DNA from: Mycobacterium sp. 050128
GTDB taxonomy: Bacteria > Actinomycetota > Actinomycetes > Mycobacteriales > Mycobacteriaceae
DNA: 64,000 bases
NCBI RefSeq assembly: GCF_036409155.1
Contig: NZ_JAZGLW010000007.1
Coordinates: forward strand, 62,001 to 126,000
Direction of reading: 5' to 3'
Shown here: in pieces, positions 8,836-17,376 of the stretch
Numbering within the stretch: position 1 is the stretch's first letter
Layout: the number at the start of each line of letters is the position of its first letter
Translations under genes and position numbers: made by a program
The notes under the pieces: model-generated
Database searches by the model: none
What the model was told of the DNA's origin: nothing
What the model saw: the letters and a program-made list of their open reading frames with translations, nothing else

Positions 8836-9155
8836 CCCTGTTGCCCCTCTTCATCGGCGATCAGTGTGTAGGCGTCCAGCGCCTTGCCCCAGAACACGTC
8901 TAACTCCGACCTCAGTGCCTGAATGCCTTTCGGGTCCAACTGATAGACGCGCCGCGTTCCGACTGCGCGATCCGCAACAAGTCCAGCGCATTTGAGCACC
9001 TTGAGGTGCTGCGACACGGCCGGCCTGCTCACCGGCAAGCCATGAGCAAGCTCGCCGACCGCCATCGGCCCACCGGCAAGACGCTTGAAGATCGCTCGCC
9101 GGGTGCCGTCGGCGAGAGCGGCCCAGGCATCGACGGTGCCATGGTAAGTCGCCAC
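8832..9155 (-). CDS. ArsR-family transcriptional regulator
   Basis: A 107-residue winged-helix repressor: AWAALADGTRRAIFKRLAGG, then VGELAHGLPVSRPAVSQHLK as the recognition helix-turn-helix and TRRVYQLDPKGIQALRSEL in the wing. No clear cysteine or histidine metal site is present (one Cys, in LKCAGLV), which fits the metal-independent ArsR members paired with SRPBCC genes. It starts at GTG 9155, three bases from a perfect inverted repeat (9159-9178) that is its likely operator. It probably represses its own three-gene operon. Confidence 0.85.
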   Translation of the reverse strand: MATYHGTVDAWAALADGTRRAIFKRLAGGPMAVGELAHGLPVSRPAVSQHLKVLKCAGLVADRAVGTRRVYQLDPKGIQALRSELDVFWGKALDAYTLIADEEGQQG

Positions 9156-9158
9156 GAA

Positions 9159-9178
9159 CGGTAAGTCTACACTTACCG
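9159..9178 (-). promoter_or_regulatory. Perfect 8-bp inverted repeat, probable ArsR operator
   Basis: CGGTAAGT-CTAC-ACTTACCG lies directly upstream of the GTG start at 9155. On the minus strand it contains a -10-like TAGACT (9169-9164). Binding here would block transcription of the arsR-SRPBCC-mycothiol enzyme operon. Confidence 0.65.
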
Positions 9179-9250
9179 ATCTATTCAGCTACAGCTCAGT
9201 GTCCAGAAAGGGCCGGAACTGAAGGTGTCGAGGGCACCGCTTGCACTGCC

Positions 9251-10002
9251 TCAACTGGCGCCCGTACGGCGGCCCGGCCGGTGAATCCGGGGGATAAGTT
9301 GTGGGACCCGGCGGCGGTACTGGCGATATTGATCGCCGAGCGCCGCGTTCAGATCATGCTCTTCGAGCTGCAGCGCGATCACGATGTAGCCGGTTGTTAC
9401 TAGCGCGAAGAGCAAGTGCCCGGTCGTCATTGTCGGCGCGGCCCAAAACGCGATGATGAAGCCCAGCATGAGAGGGTGCCGCACAATTCGGTAGAGCAGG
9501 GGGGTCCGAAATCCGGTGTCGGTGTAGGGTTCTGCGCGCCACGCCAGGTACACCTGGCGGAGTCCAAACAGATCAAAGTGACTGATCATGAAGGTCGACG
9601 CGAGGGCCATAGCCCAGCGAGCCAGAACAGCACCTGCAGTCCGATCCGCCCCAACGGCCACGCGACGTTCCAAATGACTGTTGGCATCGTCCGCCATTGC
9701 CAGAACATAAGCAACAGAACCAGACTCGACAACAGAACATAGGTGCTGCGCTCAATGCTGTTGGGCACCAGCCGTGTCCACCAACGCTTGAATGCCGGTC
9801 GCGCCATCACGCTGTGCTGCACTGCGAATAGCCCGAGCAGCAGCATATTCACCACGACTGCCTCTCCGACGGGTGCCGTCACGCCGTGGTCGATGCTGCG
9901 TGGCACGACGAGGTTGCCGACGAAGCCGATGGAATACAGGAAGGCGGCCAGGAAAATTAGATAACTTGCCCCGCCGTATCCGAGTGTGAGATAGCGCTTC
10001 AT
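9251..10002 (-). pseudogene. MddA/NnrU-like membrane methyltransferase, frameshifted
   Basis: Two overlapping frames together form one protein. The first (10002 downward) starts MKRYLTLGYGGASYLIFLAA and contains LFAVQHSVMARPAFKRWW and SIERSTYVLLSSL. At about 9620, inside the sequence for LFWLA-WAMALASTF, the frame shifts by one base. The second frame carries SHFDLFGLRQVYLAWR, LYRIVRHPLMLGFIIAFW and ALQLEEHDLNAALGDQYRQY. This is the membrane methyltransferase family that includes methanethiol S-methyltransferase MddA and NnrU-like proteins; RHPLMLGF and EEHDL are the SAM-site motifs. All motifs survive, so the break is either a recent mutation or a base-call error. As read, no full-length product is made. 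Confidence 0.7.
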
Positions 10003-10028
10003 GGTGCCCTTTCTGCTGTGGTGATGGC

Positions 10029-10415
10029 CTATGTCGTGGGCGCGCTATGGGTGAATGGTGGTGCCGCCGAGTCGGGTTTGGTGAGGGTCACTTGCCATAG
10101 CCGTCGGGGCAGGTCGCCTTCTTCGAATGCGTACACGTCGTTGAGTTTCCAGCCGTCTGCCAGCGCATCGACAAGTTCTCGGGAAAAGAAGTGGACCGCG
10201 AATCCGCCGTGTTCGAAGATGTCGTCACCGTGCGGGTTTCCGGCACCGTAGTGGGCGTCGCCGGTGTGCCGAACGGTGTAGATGAACGTTCCGCCTGGCC
10301 GCAGGACCCGCCGAACCTCGTTGACGATGGCGTGGATTTCCTTGGTCGACAGGGCCATACACAGTGCCATGTGTGCGAACACGGCGTCGACGGCCTCGTC
10401 GTCAACGCGGCATTG
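10029..10415 (-). pseudogene. C-terminal fragment of a class I SAM-dependent methyltransferase
   Basis: Only the downstream half of a Rossmann methyltransferase is readable: VDDEAVDAVFAHMALCMAL, VRRVLRPGGTFIYTVRHTGD, then FFSRELVDALADGWKLNDV. The glycine-rich SAM motif I is missing. Upstream of about 10415 the frame runs into sequence that codes on the other strand for a TetR C-terminus. The gene is therefore truncated by a recombination junction. Confidence 0.7.
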
Positions 10416-10417
10416 AG

Positions 10418-10856
10418 CCAGTGCTTTGGGATGTGGAATCAGCGCGTCGAGCAGGCATTCGAGGCGGCCGCAGGCCTGGCCCCCCGTGACCAACTGGGCG
10501 CCATCCTGCGTGCGGCAATCGATTCGTTCGCCGATCTGCGGTCGTCGGTGCACGCATGCGTCGAGTCCTATGCGCCGGCGCTGCGGTCGCAGGAGTTGCG
10601 GGAGAGACTCGCGGCTGGATACGCGGGAGTGCGTGAATCCGCTGTTCGGTTGGGCACCCAGCACATGGCCGATGTGGGTATGGCGGCGCCACAGAACCTG
10701 GCCCCGATCGCATCGGTGCTGATGGCGGTTTGCGACGGCCTGATGTTGCAATGGATTGCAGACCCGCAGGCCACCCCGCATGCAGCCGAAACACTCGACG
10801 CTCTCAGTGTGCTCGGAATGCTGGCATCGATGGGAGCGGACCAGGCTGCGCGCTAG
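10418..10856 (+). pseudogene. C-terminal ligand-binding fragment of a TetR-family regulator
   Basis: The plus-strand frame reads FGMWNQRVEQAFEAA, LGAILRAAIDSFADLRSS, APALRSQELRERLAAGYAG, then IASVLMAVCDGLMLQWIADP. This is the helical C-terminal domain of a TetR regulator. There is no DNA-binding domain: upstream of about 10418 the same frame is only the antisense of a methyltransferase. It is a head-to-head partner of the truncated methyltransferase at 10029, marking a fusion point between two broken genes. Confidence 0.6.
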
Positions 10857-11057
10857 GACTCGCCGCCATCTGGCGAGCGCCTGTGTGAACGCAACCGTAG
10901 CTGACGAAGCCGTGAAAGCTGTCGTGTCGAAATAGACGAGATATGAGGGTCTCGAAATTCCGTCGCGGTCGTCGCAGGGATAGTTCGGCGCAGACTTCGG
11001 CGTCACCAAGATCGTGCTCGGGGCGGCTTGTTTTCGACAGGATGCTCGTGGTCCGGC

Positions 11058-12398
11058 TCAGCACACAGAGGCGGCAGGAAGCTGGATGGTGATTTCGGCG
11101 CCGCCAGCGGGGCGGTTGTGTGCGGTGACGGTGCCGTAGTTGCGTCGCGCGAGGGTGTCGACGATGGCCAGGCCGAGTCCGGTGCCGCCCCTCGTGCGTG
11201 CGGGGTCGGCGCGGGTGAATCGGTCGAAGGCGTGCGGGAGGAATCCGGGAGGGAATCCGGCGCCGTTGTCGCCGACGCGGATCTCGACGCCGTCGTCGGT
11301 GGCCGGCTGGACGCGGATGGTGATCGGCGGGGCGCCGTGCTGGGTGGCGTTGTCGATGAGGTTGCTGATGATCCGGTCCAGGTCATTAGGGTCGATTCGG
11401 GCGTATTGGCCTGCGGGGCAGTCGATGTCGAGTTGGCCGTCCAGGCTGTGACGGTAGCGTTCGCCGATCGTTTGCAAGCGGGTGCGAAGGTCGATGGTTG
11501 GCGGCGGCTCAGCCGAGTTGCTGGTGTCTGCGACGGTGAGCAGGTCGCGAGCCAGGCGGGACAGCCGGGTGGTTTCGTCCAGGGCTGAGCACATCGCGGT
11601 GACCAGTTCGGGGTTGCTTCGTGGGCGCCGCAGGGCGAGTTCGAGTTCAGTCGTCAACAGACTCAGCGGAGTGCGAAGTTCGTGGCCCGCGTCGCTGACG
11701 AACTGTCGTTCTCGCTCTAGCGCGTCTTGCAGCCGTTGCAGGAGCTCATTAAATGTTGTTCCGAGATACCAGATTTCATCGCGAGCGGGTGGGACGGGCA
11801 GGCGGGCGTGCGCGTCGGTGGCGCTGATCCCCGCGGCGCGAGCGCGCATGCGTTCGACCGGTCGAAGGGCGGCGGCTGCTAACAGGTACGCGCCAATGGC
11901 GGCGGCCAACAATACGATCGGGAAACCGGTGGCCAGTTCGTCGCGCAGGTCCGCCACCGCGGCGTCGCGGTCGGCCAGGCTCTGGGCCGCCAGCACAAGG
12001 CGCCCACCGGGTGCAGGGCTCGCTGCCACCCGCACCGGGCTTTGCAGATTGCCGAGCCGGGAGTGATCGGCGACCAGCTGCCCGCGTCGGGCGGTGTCAA
12101 GCTCGGACGGTGACAGCGCGCTCTGCCCAGCGAGATTCGAGGTCGCGGCCAACACCCGACCGTCGGGGGCGATGATCTGTTGGGCCGCGTCGGGATCAGT
12201 GTCAGCGAGGACGGGATCGGTCGCGGCTGCGACCGGGCGCAAGTTGTCCAACCGATAGGACAGGGACTCGGTGATCGCCTCGTCCAGCGATTCTTTTGTG
12301 TGGGTGACGGTGAGAGTCCCAACGGCCAGTAAGACCAGCGCTATCACGGCGGTGAAGGCAGCGGTGAGCCTGATCCGGAGCGGCCAGCGCCGAATCAT
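11058..12398 (-). CDS. Two-component sensor histidine kinase
   Basis: A 446-residue kinase with an N-terminal membrane helix (residues ~10-30), a ~120-residue extracytoplasmic sensor region, a second helix (LLAAAIGAYLLAAAAL) and a HAMP-like linker. The dimerisation H-box FVSDAGHELRTPLS has its phosphorylated His near residue 239. The ATPase boxes follow: N-box IISNLIDNATQHG, G1 VGDNGAGFPPG and G2 RGGTGLGLAIVDTLAR. It overlaps the response-regulator stop by four bases (ATGA), so the two are co-translated. The stimulus is unknown. The neighbouring DUF1259, PepSY-like and ChrA genes suggest metal or envelope stress (inference). Confidence 0.93.
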   Translation of the reverse strand: MIRRWPLRIRLTAAFTAVIALVLLAVGTLTVTHTKESLDEAITESLSYRLDNLRPVAAATDPVLADTDPDAAQQIIAPDGRVLAATSNLAGQSALSPSELDTARRGQLVADHSRLGNLQSPVRVAASPAPGGRLVLAAQSLADRDAAVADLRDELATGFPIVLLAAAIGAYLLAAAALRPVERMRARAAGISATDAHARLPVPPARDEIWYLGTTFNELLQRLQDALERERQFVSDAGHELRTPLSLLTTELELALRRPRSNPELVTAMCSALDETTRLSRLARDLLTVADTSNSAEPPPTIDLRTRLQTIGERYRHSLDGQLDIDCPAGQYARIDPNDLDRIISNLIDNATQHGAPPITIRVQPATDDGVEIRVGDNGAGFPPGFLPHAFDRFTRADPARTRGGTGLGLAIVDTLARRNYGTVTAHNRPAGGAEITIQLPAASVC

Positions 12399-13093
12399 CT
12401 GGCTGTTTTCTCGGGCACGCCGCCATCGGTGCGTAGCCGATAACCGATACCGCGAACAGTTTCAATCGAGCGCACCCCAAAGGGTCGGTCGATCTTGTCA
12501 CGCAGCGCGCGTATATGGACGTCCACGACATTCGAACGTGATTCGTAGGCGAAATCCCAGCAGTGTTCCATCAACAACTCCCGGGTCAGCACGGTTCCGG
12601 GTCGGCGCATCAGCAGCTCGAGCAGCCCGAATTCCTTAGTGGTCAAGGAGAATTCGACCTCGCCGCGCCAGCATCTACGGCTGGCGGGATCGGCGCGCAG
12701 CGCACCGACGGTCAACACTGTGGGTCGCGGAGTCGGTCCGCGGCGGATCAGCGATCGCAGCCGGGCGAAAAGCTCATCGAGGTGAAACGGCTTGGTGAGG
12801 TAGTCATCGGCGCCACCGTCGAGCCCGGCGACGCGGTCAGCGACGGCGCCACGGGCGGTGAGCATCAGCACCGGTACCCACTTCTGCCGGTCGCGCCATC
12901 TTCGGCAGATATCGAAGCCGGAAAGGCCCGGCAACATAGCGTCCAGCACGATCGCGTCGTAGTCGCAGGCCATGGCGGCCTGGAAGCCGCTGAGGCCGTC
13001 GGCGGCGACGTCAACGGCATAGCCGTCTTCGACCAGGCCCCGGCGCAGCAGGTCGGCCATCTTGGGCTCGTCTTCGACGACCAGCACACGCAC
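12395..13093 (-). CDS. OmpR/PhoB-family response regulator
   Basis: A 232-residue regulator. The receiver domain carries VEDEPKMADLL, the phospho-acceptor aspartate in AIVLDAMLPGLSGFDI, and LTKPFH with the conserved Lys. The C-terminal winged helix contains EFGLLELLMRRPGTVLTREL, NVVDVHIRALRDKID and VRGIGYRL. It is first in an operon with the histidine kinase. OmpR-type regulators bind direct repeats spaced by one helical turn; three such repeats (ATGAAG-N5-ATGAAG type) occur at 13191-13246 and 15929-15948, beside this operon, the DUF1259 gene and the PepSY-like gene. Confidence 0.93.
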   Translation of the reverse strand: MRVLVVEDEPKMADLLRRGLVEDGYAVDVAADGLSGFQAAMACDYDAIVLDAMLPGLSGFDICRRWRDRQKWVPVLMLTARGAVADRVAGLDGGADDYLTKPFHLDELFARLRSLIRRGPTPRPTVLTVGALRADPASRRCWRGEVEFSLTTKEFGLLELLMRRPGTVLTRELLMEHCWDFAYESRSNVVDVHIRALRDKIDRPFGVRSIETVRGIGYRLRTDGGVPEKTAR

Positions 13094-13190
13094 CGTCGCA
13101 CCGTCCTGTCTTTACTAGGCCCTTTGTGTACTTGGCGTTGTGCCCGACTCCATCATCACCTTTAGGCGAGGTAACGCAGTTGTATTCGGC

Positions 13191-13246
13191 ATTCATGAAG
13201 CCACGATGAGGACGATGGCCGACAGCTTCATCGTGACTTCATGAAG
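13191..13246. promoter_or_regulatory. Two opposed 11-bp direct-repeat sites, probable response-regulator binding region
   Basis: Site 1 on the plus strand (13191-13212) holds ATGAAGCCACGATGAGG, that is ATGAAG and ATGAGG with an 11-base period. Site 2 on the minus strand (13246-13225) holds ATGAAGTCACGATGAAG. The two form a large inverted repeat between the divergent regulator operon and the DUF1259 gene. A third copy is at 15929-15948. The spacing is typical for OmpR/PhoB proteins. Confidence 0.65.
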
Positions 13247-13317
13247 ACGCGATAGACCATGGGCTAGCCGAGCGGCCATCCAGACGGCGTGGATTTCTTC
13301 GAACATTGGGAGGGCTC

Positions 13318-14292
13318 ATGGGTGGGGTCAGGCACGCGGTTGCGCGAACCGTGGTGATCGCCGCCACGGTGGCGGTGGTGCTGTCGGGCTGTAGCGCGGG
13401 TTCAAAGACGGGCGCGGGTAACGACAAAGACCAAGTCGGCAATCCCCATTCGGCCGTGCGGACAACAGATGCCGATTGGAAGCCGGTGGCCGATGCGCTG
13501 GGACGTGTCGGCAAGCTCGGCGATAACAACACTGCCTTCCGAATGGCCGTGGTGCGCAACGATCTTCAGGTCACCACCGACGGTGTGGCGATCAAACCGG
13601 GATTGTCGCTGGGCGGGTACGCGGCCTTCGTGCGCTATGACGACAATCAGACGCTGTTGATGGGCGACCTGGTGGTAACAGAAACCGAGCTGGCCAAAGT
13701 CATCGACGCACTACAGGCCCACGGCCTCGCCCAGACCGCGCTGCACAAGCATCTGCTGCAGCAAGTCCCGCCGGTGTGGTGGACCCACGTGCATGGCATG
13801 GGTGACGCCGTCCAGCTGGCCCAGGCGCTCAGAGCCGCCCTGGACGCGACCTCGATCGGACCGGCGACCCCGCCGCCGGCGCAGCAGCCGCCTCTCGGCA
13901 TCGACACCGCCGGGGTTGAGCAGACGTTGGGCCGCAAGGGAACTTCGGACAACGGGTTGTTCAAATACGGCATCCCCCGCAAGGACACCATCGTCGAGGA
14001 CGGGTACGTGCTGCCCGCGGTGTCGCTGAACCTGACGACCGTGATCAACTTCCAACCCACCGGCGGCGGCCGGGCCGCGATCAACGGCGACTTCATCCTC
14101 ACCGCCCCCGAGGTCCAGAAGGTCATCCAGGCATTGCGCGCCGGCAACATCCAAATCGTCGAATTGCACAACCATGGCCTCACCGAACAACCCCGGCTGT
14201 TTTATATGCACTACTGGGCCGTCGACGACGCAGTAACTCTTGCCAAAGGGCTGCGCCCGGCGCTGGACGCCACCAACCTGCAACCGGCATAG
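13318..14292 (+). CDS. DUF1259 lipoprotein (LppY/LpqO-like)
   Basis: A 324-residue secreted lipoprotein with signal peptide and lipobox VVLSGC, followed by two homologous DUF1259 repeats. Each repeat has a VEQTLGRKG- or DALGRVGKL-like opening, a GDFILTAPEVQKVIQALRA- or GDLVVTETELAKVIDALQA-like core, and a His-rich ending (LHKHLLQQVPPVWWTHVHG; LHNHGLTEQPRLFYMHYW). The histidines could bind metal. M. tuberculosis LppY and LpqO share the family; their function is unknown. The ATG at 13318 follows GGGAGGG. The upstream intergenic region carries two probable response-regulator sites, so it is likely a target of the adjacent two-component system. Confidence 0.85.
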   Translation: MGGVRHAVARTVVIAATVAVVLSGCSAGSKTGAGNDKDQVGNPHSAVRTTDADWKPVADALGRVGKLGDNNTAFRMAVVRNDLQVTTDGVAIKPGLSLGGYAAFVRYDDNQTLLMGDLVVTETELAKVIDALQAHGLAQTALHKHLLQQVPPVWWTHVHGMGDAVQLAQALRAALDATSIGPATPPPAQQPPLGIDTAGVEQTLGRKGTSDNGLFKYGIPRKDTIVEDGYVLPAVSLNLTTVINFQPTGGGRAAINGDFILTAPEVQKVIQALRAGNIQIVELHNHGLTEQPRLFYMHYWAVDDAVTLAKGLRPALDATNLQPA

Positions 14293-14298
14293 CCGATT

Positions 14299-15516
14299 TC
14301 AGTACACGACGAGGCCGAGCACGCCAGTCGCGAAGACTACATAGGGTTCTTTGATCTTGAACCGCCATAGCAGACCGAGGGTGGCCACGGCGATGGCGGC
14401 GGTGATCCAGTCGGTCACAGCTTCGCGGGTGAGCACCACGACGGCACCGCAGAGTGCCCCCGCCGCGGCGGCGGTGGCGCCCGAAACGAAGGCGCGTAGC
14501 TGGGCGTTGTCGCGGTGTCGCAAAAACCAGCGGCCGGGCACGACGACGCCCAGATAGATCGGAGTGAAGATGGCGATGGCCGAGATGATCGCACCCGGCA
14601 GTCCGGCGACTAGGTAGCCGATGAATCCGGCGCTGATCACAACCGGTCCAGGGGTGATCAGGCCGATCGCTACGGAATCGAGAAACTGGCTGTCGCTTAG
14701 CCAGTGGTGCTGGTCGACCACCCCGGCGCGCATGAACGGCACGATCGCCAACCCTGACCCGAACACGATCGCCCCGGTTTTCAGGAAGAACAACCCAAGC
14801 GACGCCAGCGTCCCCGCACCGGCCAAGGTGCCAAGCCCGACCAGCAGCGGGACGGATTTGGGGCTGTCATCGGTCCCGGTGACGTCGTCTGGGGATTTTC
14901 GGCGGCGTCGCCGAATGCGCGGGCGGGCGTCGAGCAGGATCATCAGCAGACCCGCGCCGACGATGACCAGCACCGGTTCGGAACCGGTGAGCGCGGTGAG
15001 CGCGAACACTGCGGCGCTGATGCCCCAGAGCCGCCAGTCGCGGCGGTCGGTCAGTTTGATCAGCCTGATCGCGGCGATCGTGATGATTGCCATCACGGCC
15101 GGGGCGATGCCGTAGAACAGCGCCTGCACAACACTCGAGCCGGAGTAGTGCGAATAAACGGCGCCCACGGCCACGACGATGACGAACGACGGTGCGACGA
15201 AGGCGCCCGCGACCGCAGCCGCGCCTAGGGCGCCGTGGCGCAGGTAACCGACCCACATCGCGACCTGGGCCGCCAACGGGCCCGGCATGGTCTGTCCGAG
15301 GGCCACGCCGTCGAGGAAGTCTCGCCGATCCATCCACCGACGCTGTTCGACCAAATCTCGTTGCATGTAACCGACCGTGGCGATCGGTCCACCAAAGCCG
15401 ATCGCGCCCAGCTTGAGGAAGTAGGTGAGGATGCGGCCGAAGGCGACTGGTTCGGGGTCAGCTTCGGCTGATGGGTGATGCTCGTCGGCCGGTGGCTGCG
15501 GATCGGACTCACTCAC
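14299..15516 (-). CDS. chrA: Chromate transporter, ChrA/CHR family (copy 2)
   Basis: A 405-residue membrane protein with the two-half CHR architecture: FLKLGAIGFGGPIATVGYM and ALGQTMPGPLAAQ in half one, KTGAIVFGSGLAIVPFM and AIGLITPGPVVIS in half two. A charged linker (residues ~205-230, RIRRRRRKSPDD) separates them. It is convergent with the DUF1259 gene, only six bases apart. It differs from the copy at 2769 throughout, so it is not a recent duplication. Clustering of CHR transporters with DUF1259 proteins suggests a common chromate or oxyanion response, but direct control by the two-component system is shown only by nearby sites. Confidence 0.9.
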   Translation of the reverse strand: MSESDPQPPADEHHPSAEADPEPVAFGRILTYFLKLGAIGFGGPIATVGYMQRDLVEQRRWMDRRDFLDGVALGQTMPGPLAAQVAMWVGYLRHGALGAAAVAGAFVAPSFVIVVAVGAVYSHYSGSSVVQALFYGIAPAVMAIITIAAIRLIKLTDRRDWRLWGISAAVFALTALTGSEPVLVIVGAGLLMILLDARPRIRRRRRKSPDDVTGTDDSPKSVPLLVGLGTLAGAGTLASLGLFFLKTGAIVFGSGLAIVPFMRAGVVDQHHWLSDSQFLDSVAIGLITPGPVVISAGFIGYLVAGLPGAIISAIAIFTPIYLGVVVPGRWFLRHRDNAQLRAFVSGATAAAAGALCGAVVVLTREAVTDWITAAIAVATLGLLWRFKIKEPYVVFATGVLGLVVY

Positions 15517-15573
15517 GCCGAATGATCTTTCCCCGACTGTGAAGCTGCGGCGATTCCAACCGAGATCCCGGGG

Positions 15574-15873
15574 TCAGTCGTTGTCCGGAGCTTCTGTGCC
15601 CACGAATCGGAAGCCCTGGTCCAGGTGTACTTCTACTCGACTGCCGTCGGTCTTGGTTACGAGGACCCCGTAGTAGGCGGCGCCCTCGTTGGATTCCTTT
15701 TCGACCTTCCCAGCTTTGCCCGGTACGGCTTGCACCGCCGCGGCGCGGGCCTGATCTGCTGCCGGGCCAGTGACCTCGCCGTCGTCGGCGACGGCGACGA
15801 AGACGCCGAGGCCAACGCCCCCCAGGACGGCGGCACCGGCCACACCGATACCGATCCTCGTTCGAATTCTCAT
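15574..15873 (-). CDS. Small membrane-anchored PepSY-like protein
   Basis: A 99-residue protein with an N-terminal membrane or signal helix (IGIGVAGAAVLGGVGLGVFV) followed by a PepSY-like module: DQARAAAVQAVPGKAGKVEKES, YYGVLVTKTDGSRVEVHLDQGFRFVG. Such domains are found in extracytoplasmic inhibitors and stress-sensing proteins. The ATG at 15873 follows GAGGAGGGA. A response-regulator-type repeat (15929-15948) lies 55 bases upstream. It may modulate the nearby sensor kinase or buffer metal at the membrane (inference). Confidence 0.75.
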   Translation of the reverse strand: MRIRTRIGIGVAGAAVLGGVGLGVFVAVADDGEVTGPAADQARAAAVQAVPGKAGKVEKESNEGAAYYGVLVTKTDGSRVEVHLDQGFRFVGTEAPDND

Positions 15874-15928
15874 CGACCCATCCCTCCTCGTCATAAACCC
15901 TGGTATCGAAAGCGACGCTAGCGTCGGC

Positions 15929-15948
15929 ACATGAAGCCAGGATGAAAG
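15929..15948 (+). promoter_or_regulatory. Third ATGAAG-type direct repeat
   Basis: ACATGAAGCCAGGATGAAAG repeats ATGAA with an 11-base period and matches the two sites at 13191-13246. It lies upstream of the PepSY-like gene (minus strand). Confidence 0.55.
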
Positions 15949-16221
15949 TGAGCACCAAGGCTAGGCGCGGTTGCCCGACCGCGAGACCCGCCGATAGCGC
16001 GTATCGAAATACTGCGACACAGCGCGCGTGCGACACATGTTTCGGAATGCGTGCCCTGAACGAACTTTGGAGCCCGCGTCCGATACTCCGAGAATGTGTC
16101 CGGCCGCTTCCGACTAAACCGTCGCGGTGCTTAGCTGCAGACACAGCAATAGCGCAGGCGGAGCAACAGCGAGTTCGGGAAGCTAGCCAAAAATGTGTGT
16201 GGGGTGGGGTGTGGGTGCGTT
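15949..16221. other. Intergenic boundary between cargo and ESX-P region
   Basis: No convincing gene, RNA or terminator is seen. The stretch ends with a G/T-rich run (GTGTGTGGGGTGGGGTGTGG at 16195-16214), directly before the -10-like GATACT (16222-16227) of the NlpC/P60 gene. It marks the change from metal-resistance cargo to plasmid backbone. Confidence 0.5.
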
Positions 16222-16233
16222 GATACTTGAGGT

Positions 16234-17304
16234 GTGTCGATAGATGCGCTGGTGCAGCACGTGGGCCAGGTGCTCAATCGTGGGCATGCGTTGTTCGGCC
16301 AGCCCGGCACGGGTGGGGACGTGGCCGCGGGGCGCAGCGATGCGGCACTGGCCGGTGCTGCCGAGCTGGTGCGTCACAGCCAGCAGCGCATGTCCGGGTT
16401 GTCCGGGGTGCTGCCGGCGACCTACACCACGTTCGCGACCGATGCCGCCCCGGGCTTAGGCAGGGTCTCTACCGCCGATAACCGGCTGGGCACCCAGATA
16501 CACGATGCGGTGCAAGTGGATTGGACCGGCGGGGCCAACTCGGGTTCGGTGGTCAAAGGCGCTGCCGCAGACACCACCACCTTGGCCCCGGTCTCGGGCA
16601 CCCCGGCCGGCCAACGCGCCCTGATCGCCACCCTGCGCGCCCGCCTCGCCCAACAACAGCAGATCGTCAACGCGCATAAGGCTCGGGACGCGCAGCTGGC
16701 TTCTATGGTCCGCTCGATGCTGTACTCGCGTCGCCGCGGTAGTGGGGGTGGCGGGATGCCGATGGGCGGAATGCCGTTCGGCGGCGGTGGTTTCGGCGGC
16801 GGTGGGGGCGGTATGCCGGCGCTGTCTGGTCTGTCGGGGTTGGGTGGGTTCGGCGGGCACGGATCTCGCGGCCCGCATGCCAGCCTCGTTGATTCCTTGC
16901 GTGGGGCCAGTAGCGTTCCGGGGGAGCCGGGTGCCGGCGCGGCGCAGGCAGCGCTGAGTAAATTGGGCCGGCCTTACGTGTGGGGAGCTAAGGGCCCCAA
17001 TAGTTTTGATTGTTCCGGATTGACGCAATGGGCGTGGCGCCAGGCTGGTGTGCAGTTGGGTAATGACACGTATTCCCAAATCAAGGAGGGTGTGGCGGTG
17101 CCGCCGGGGCAGGTGCGGGCCGGGGATCTGATTTTTCCGCTCGACGCTTTCGGTGAGGGCGGTCGTGGCGGACCTGGACATGTGCAGTTGGCGATTTCAG
17201 ATCACCAGGTCGTGCATGCTCCTACCCCCGGTGACGTGGTCAGGATCGCCTCGCTGCCTGGCCGCTATATCGCTCGCCGACCAGTCCGCGCGCTGGCGGG
17301 TTGA
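16234..17304 (+). CDS. NlpC/P60 cell-wall hydrolase of the ESX-P locus
   Basis: A 356-residue protein. Residues 1-165 are helical and resemble T7SS-associated N-termini. Residues ~168-210 form a Gly/Met-rich linker. Residues ~235-350 are an NlpC/P60 endopeptidase: GRPYVWGAKGPNSFDCSGLTQWAWRQ in two blocks, with predicted catalytic C260, H316 (GPGHVQLA) and H328 (VVHAPTP). NlpC/P60 enzymes cut peptidoglycan stem peptides. Conjugative ESX plasmids carry such hydrolases, probably to open the cell wall locally for the secretion or mating apparatus (inference). The GTG at 16234 is six bases after a -10-like GATACT, so it is probably leaderless. There is no signal peptide, so export would have to be through ESX-P. 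Confidence 0.88.
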   Translation: MSIDALVQHVGQVLNRGHALFGQPGTGGDVAAGRSDAALAGAAELVRHSQQRMSGLSGVLPATYTTFATDAAPGLGRVSTADNRLGTQIHDAVQVDWTGGANSGSVVKGAAADTTTLAPVSGTPAGQRALIATLRARLAQQQQIVNAHKARDAQLASMVRSMLYSRRRGSGGGGMPMGGMPFGGGGFGGGGGGMPALSGLSGLGGFGGHGSRGPHASLVDSLRGASSVPGEPGAGAAQAALSKLGRPYVWGAKGPNSFDCSGLTQWAWRQAGVQLGNDTYSQIKEGVAVPPGQVRAGDLIFPLDAFGEGGRGGPGHVQLAISDHQVVHAPTPGDVVRIASLPGRYIARRPVRALAG

Positions 17305-17376
17305 AGGCAGAAAATTGTGCAGGAAGGGGTCACCGGGCGCGGTTAGGCTCGAATCACCTCCACGAAAGGACCGGCG

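Noticed and set aside
10191..10417. Plus-strand frame joined to the TetR fragment
   Set aside because: It is only the antisense of the methyltransferase fragment; true TetR similarity starts near 10418.
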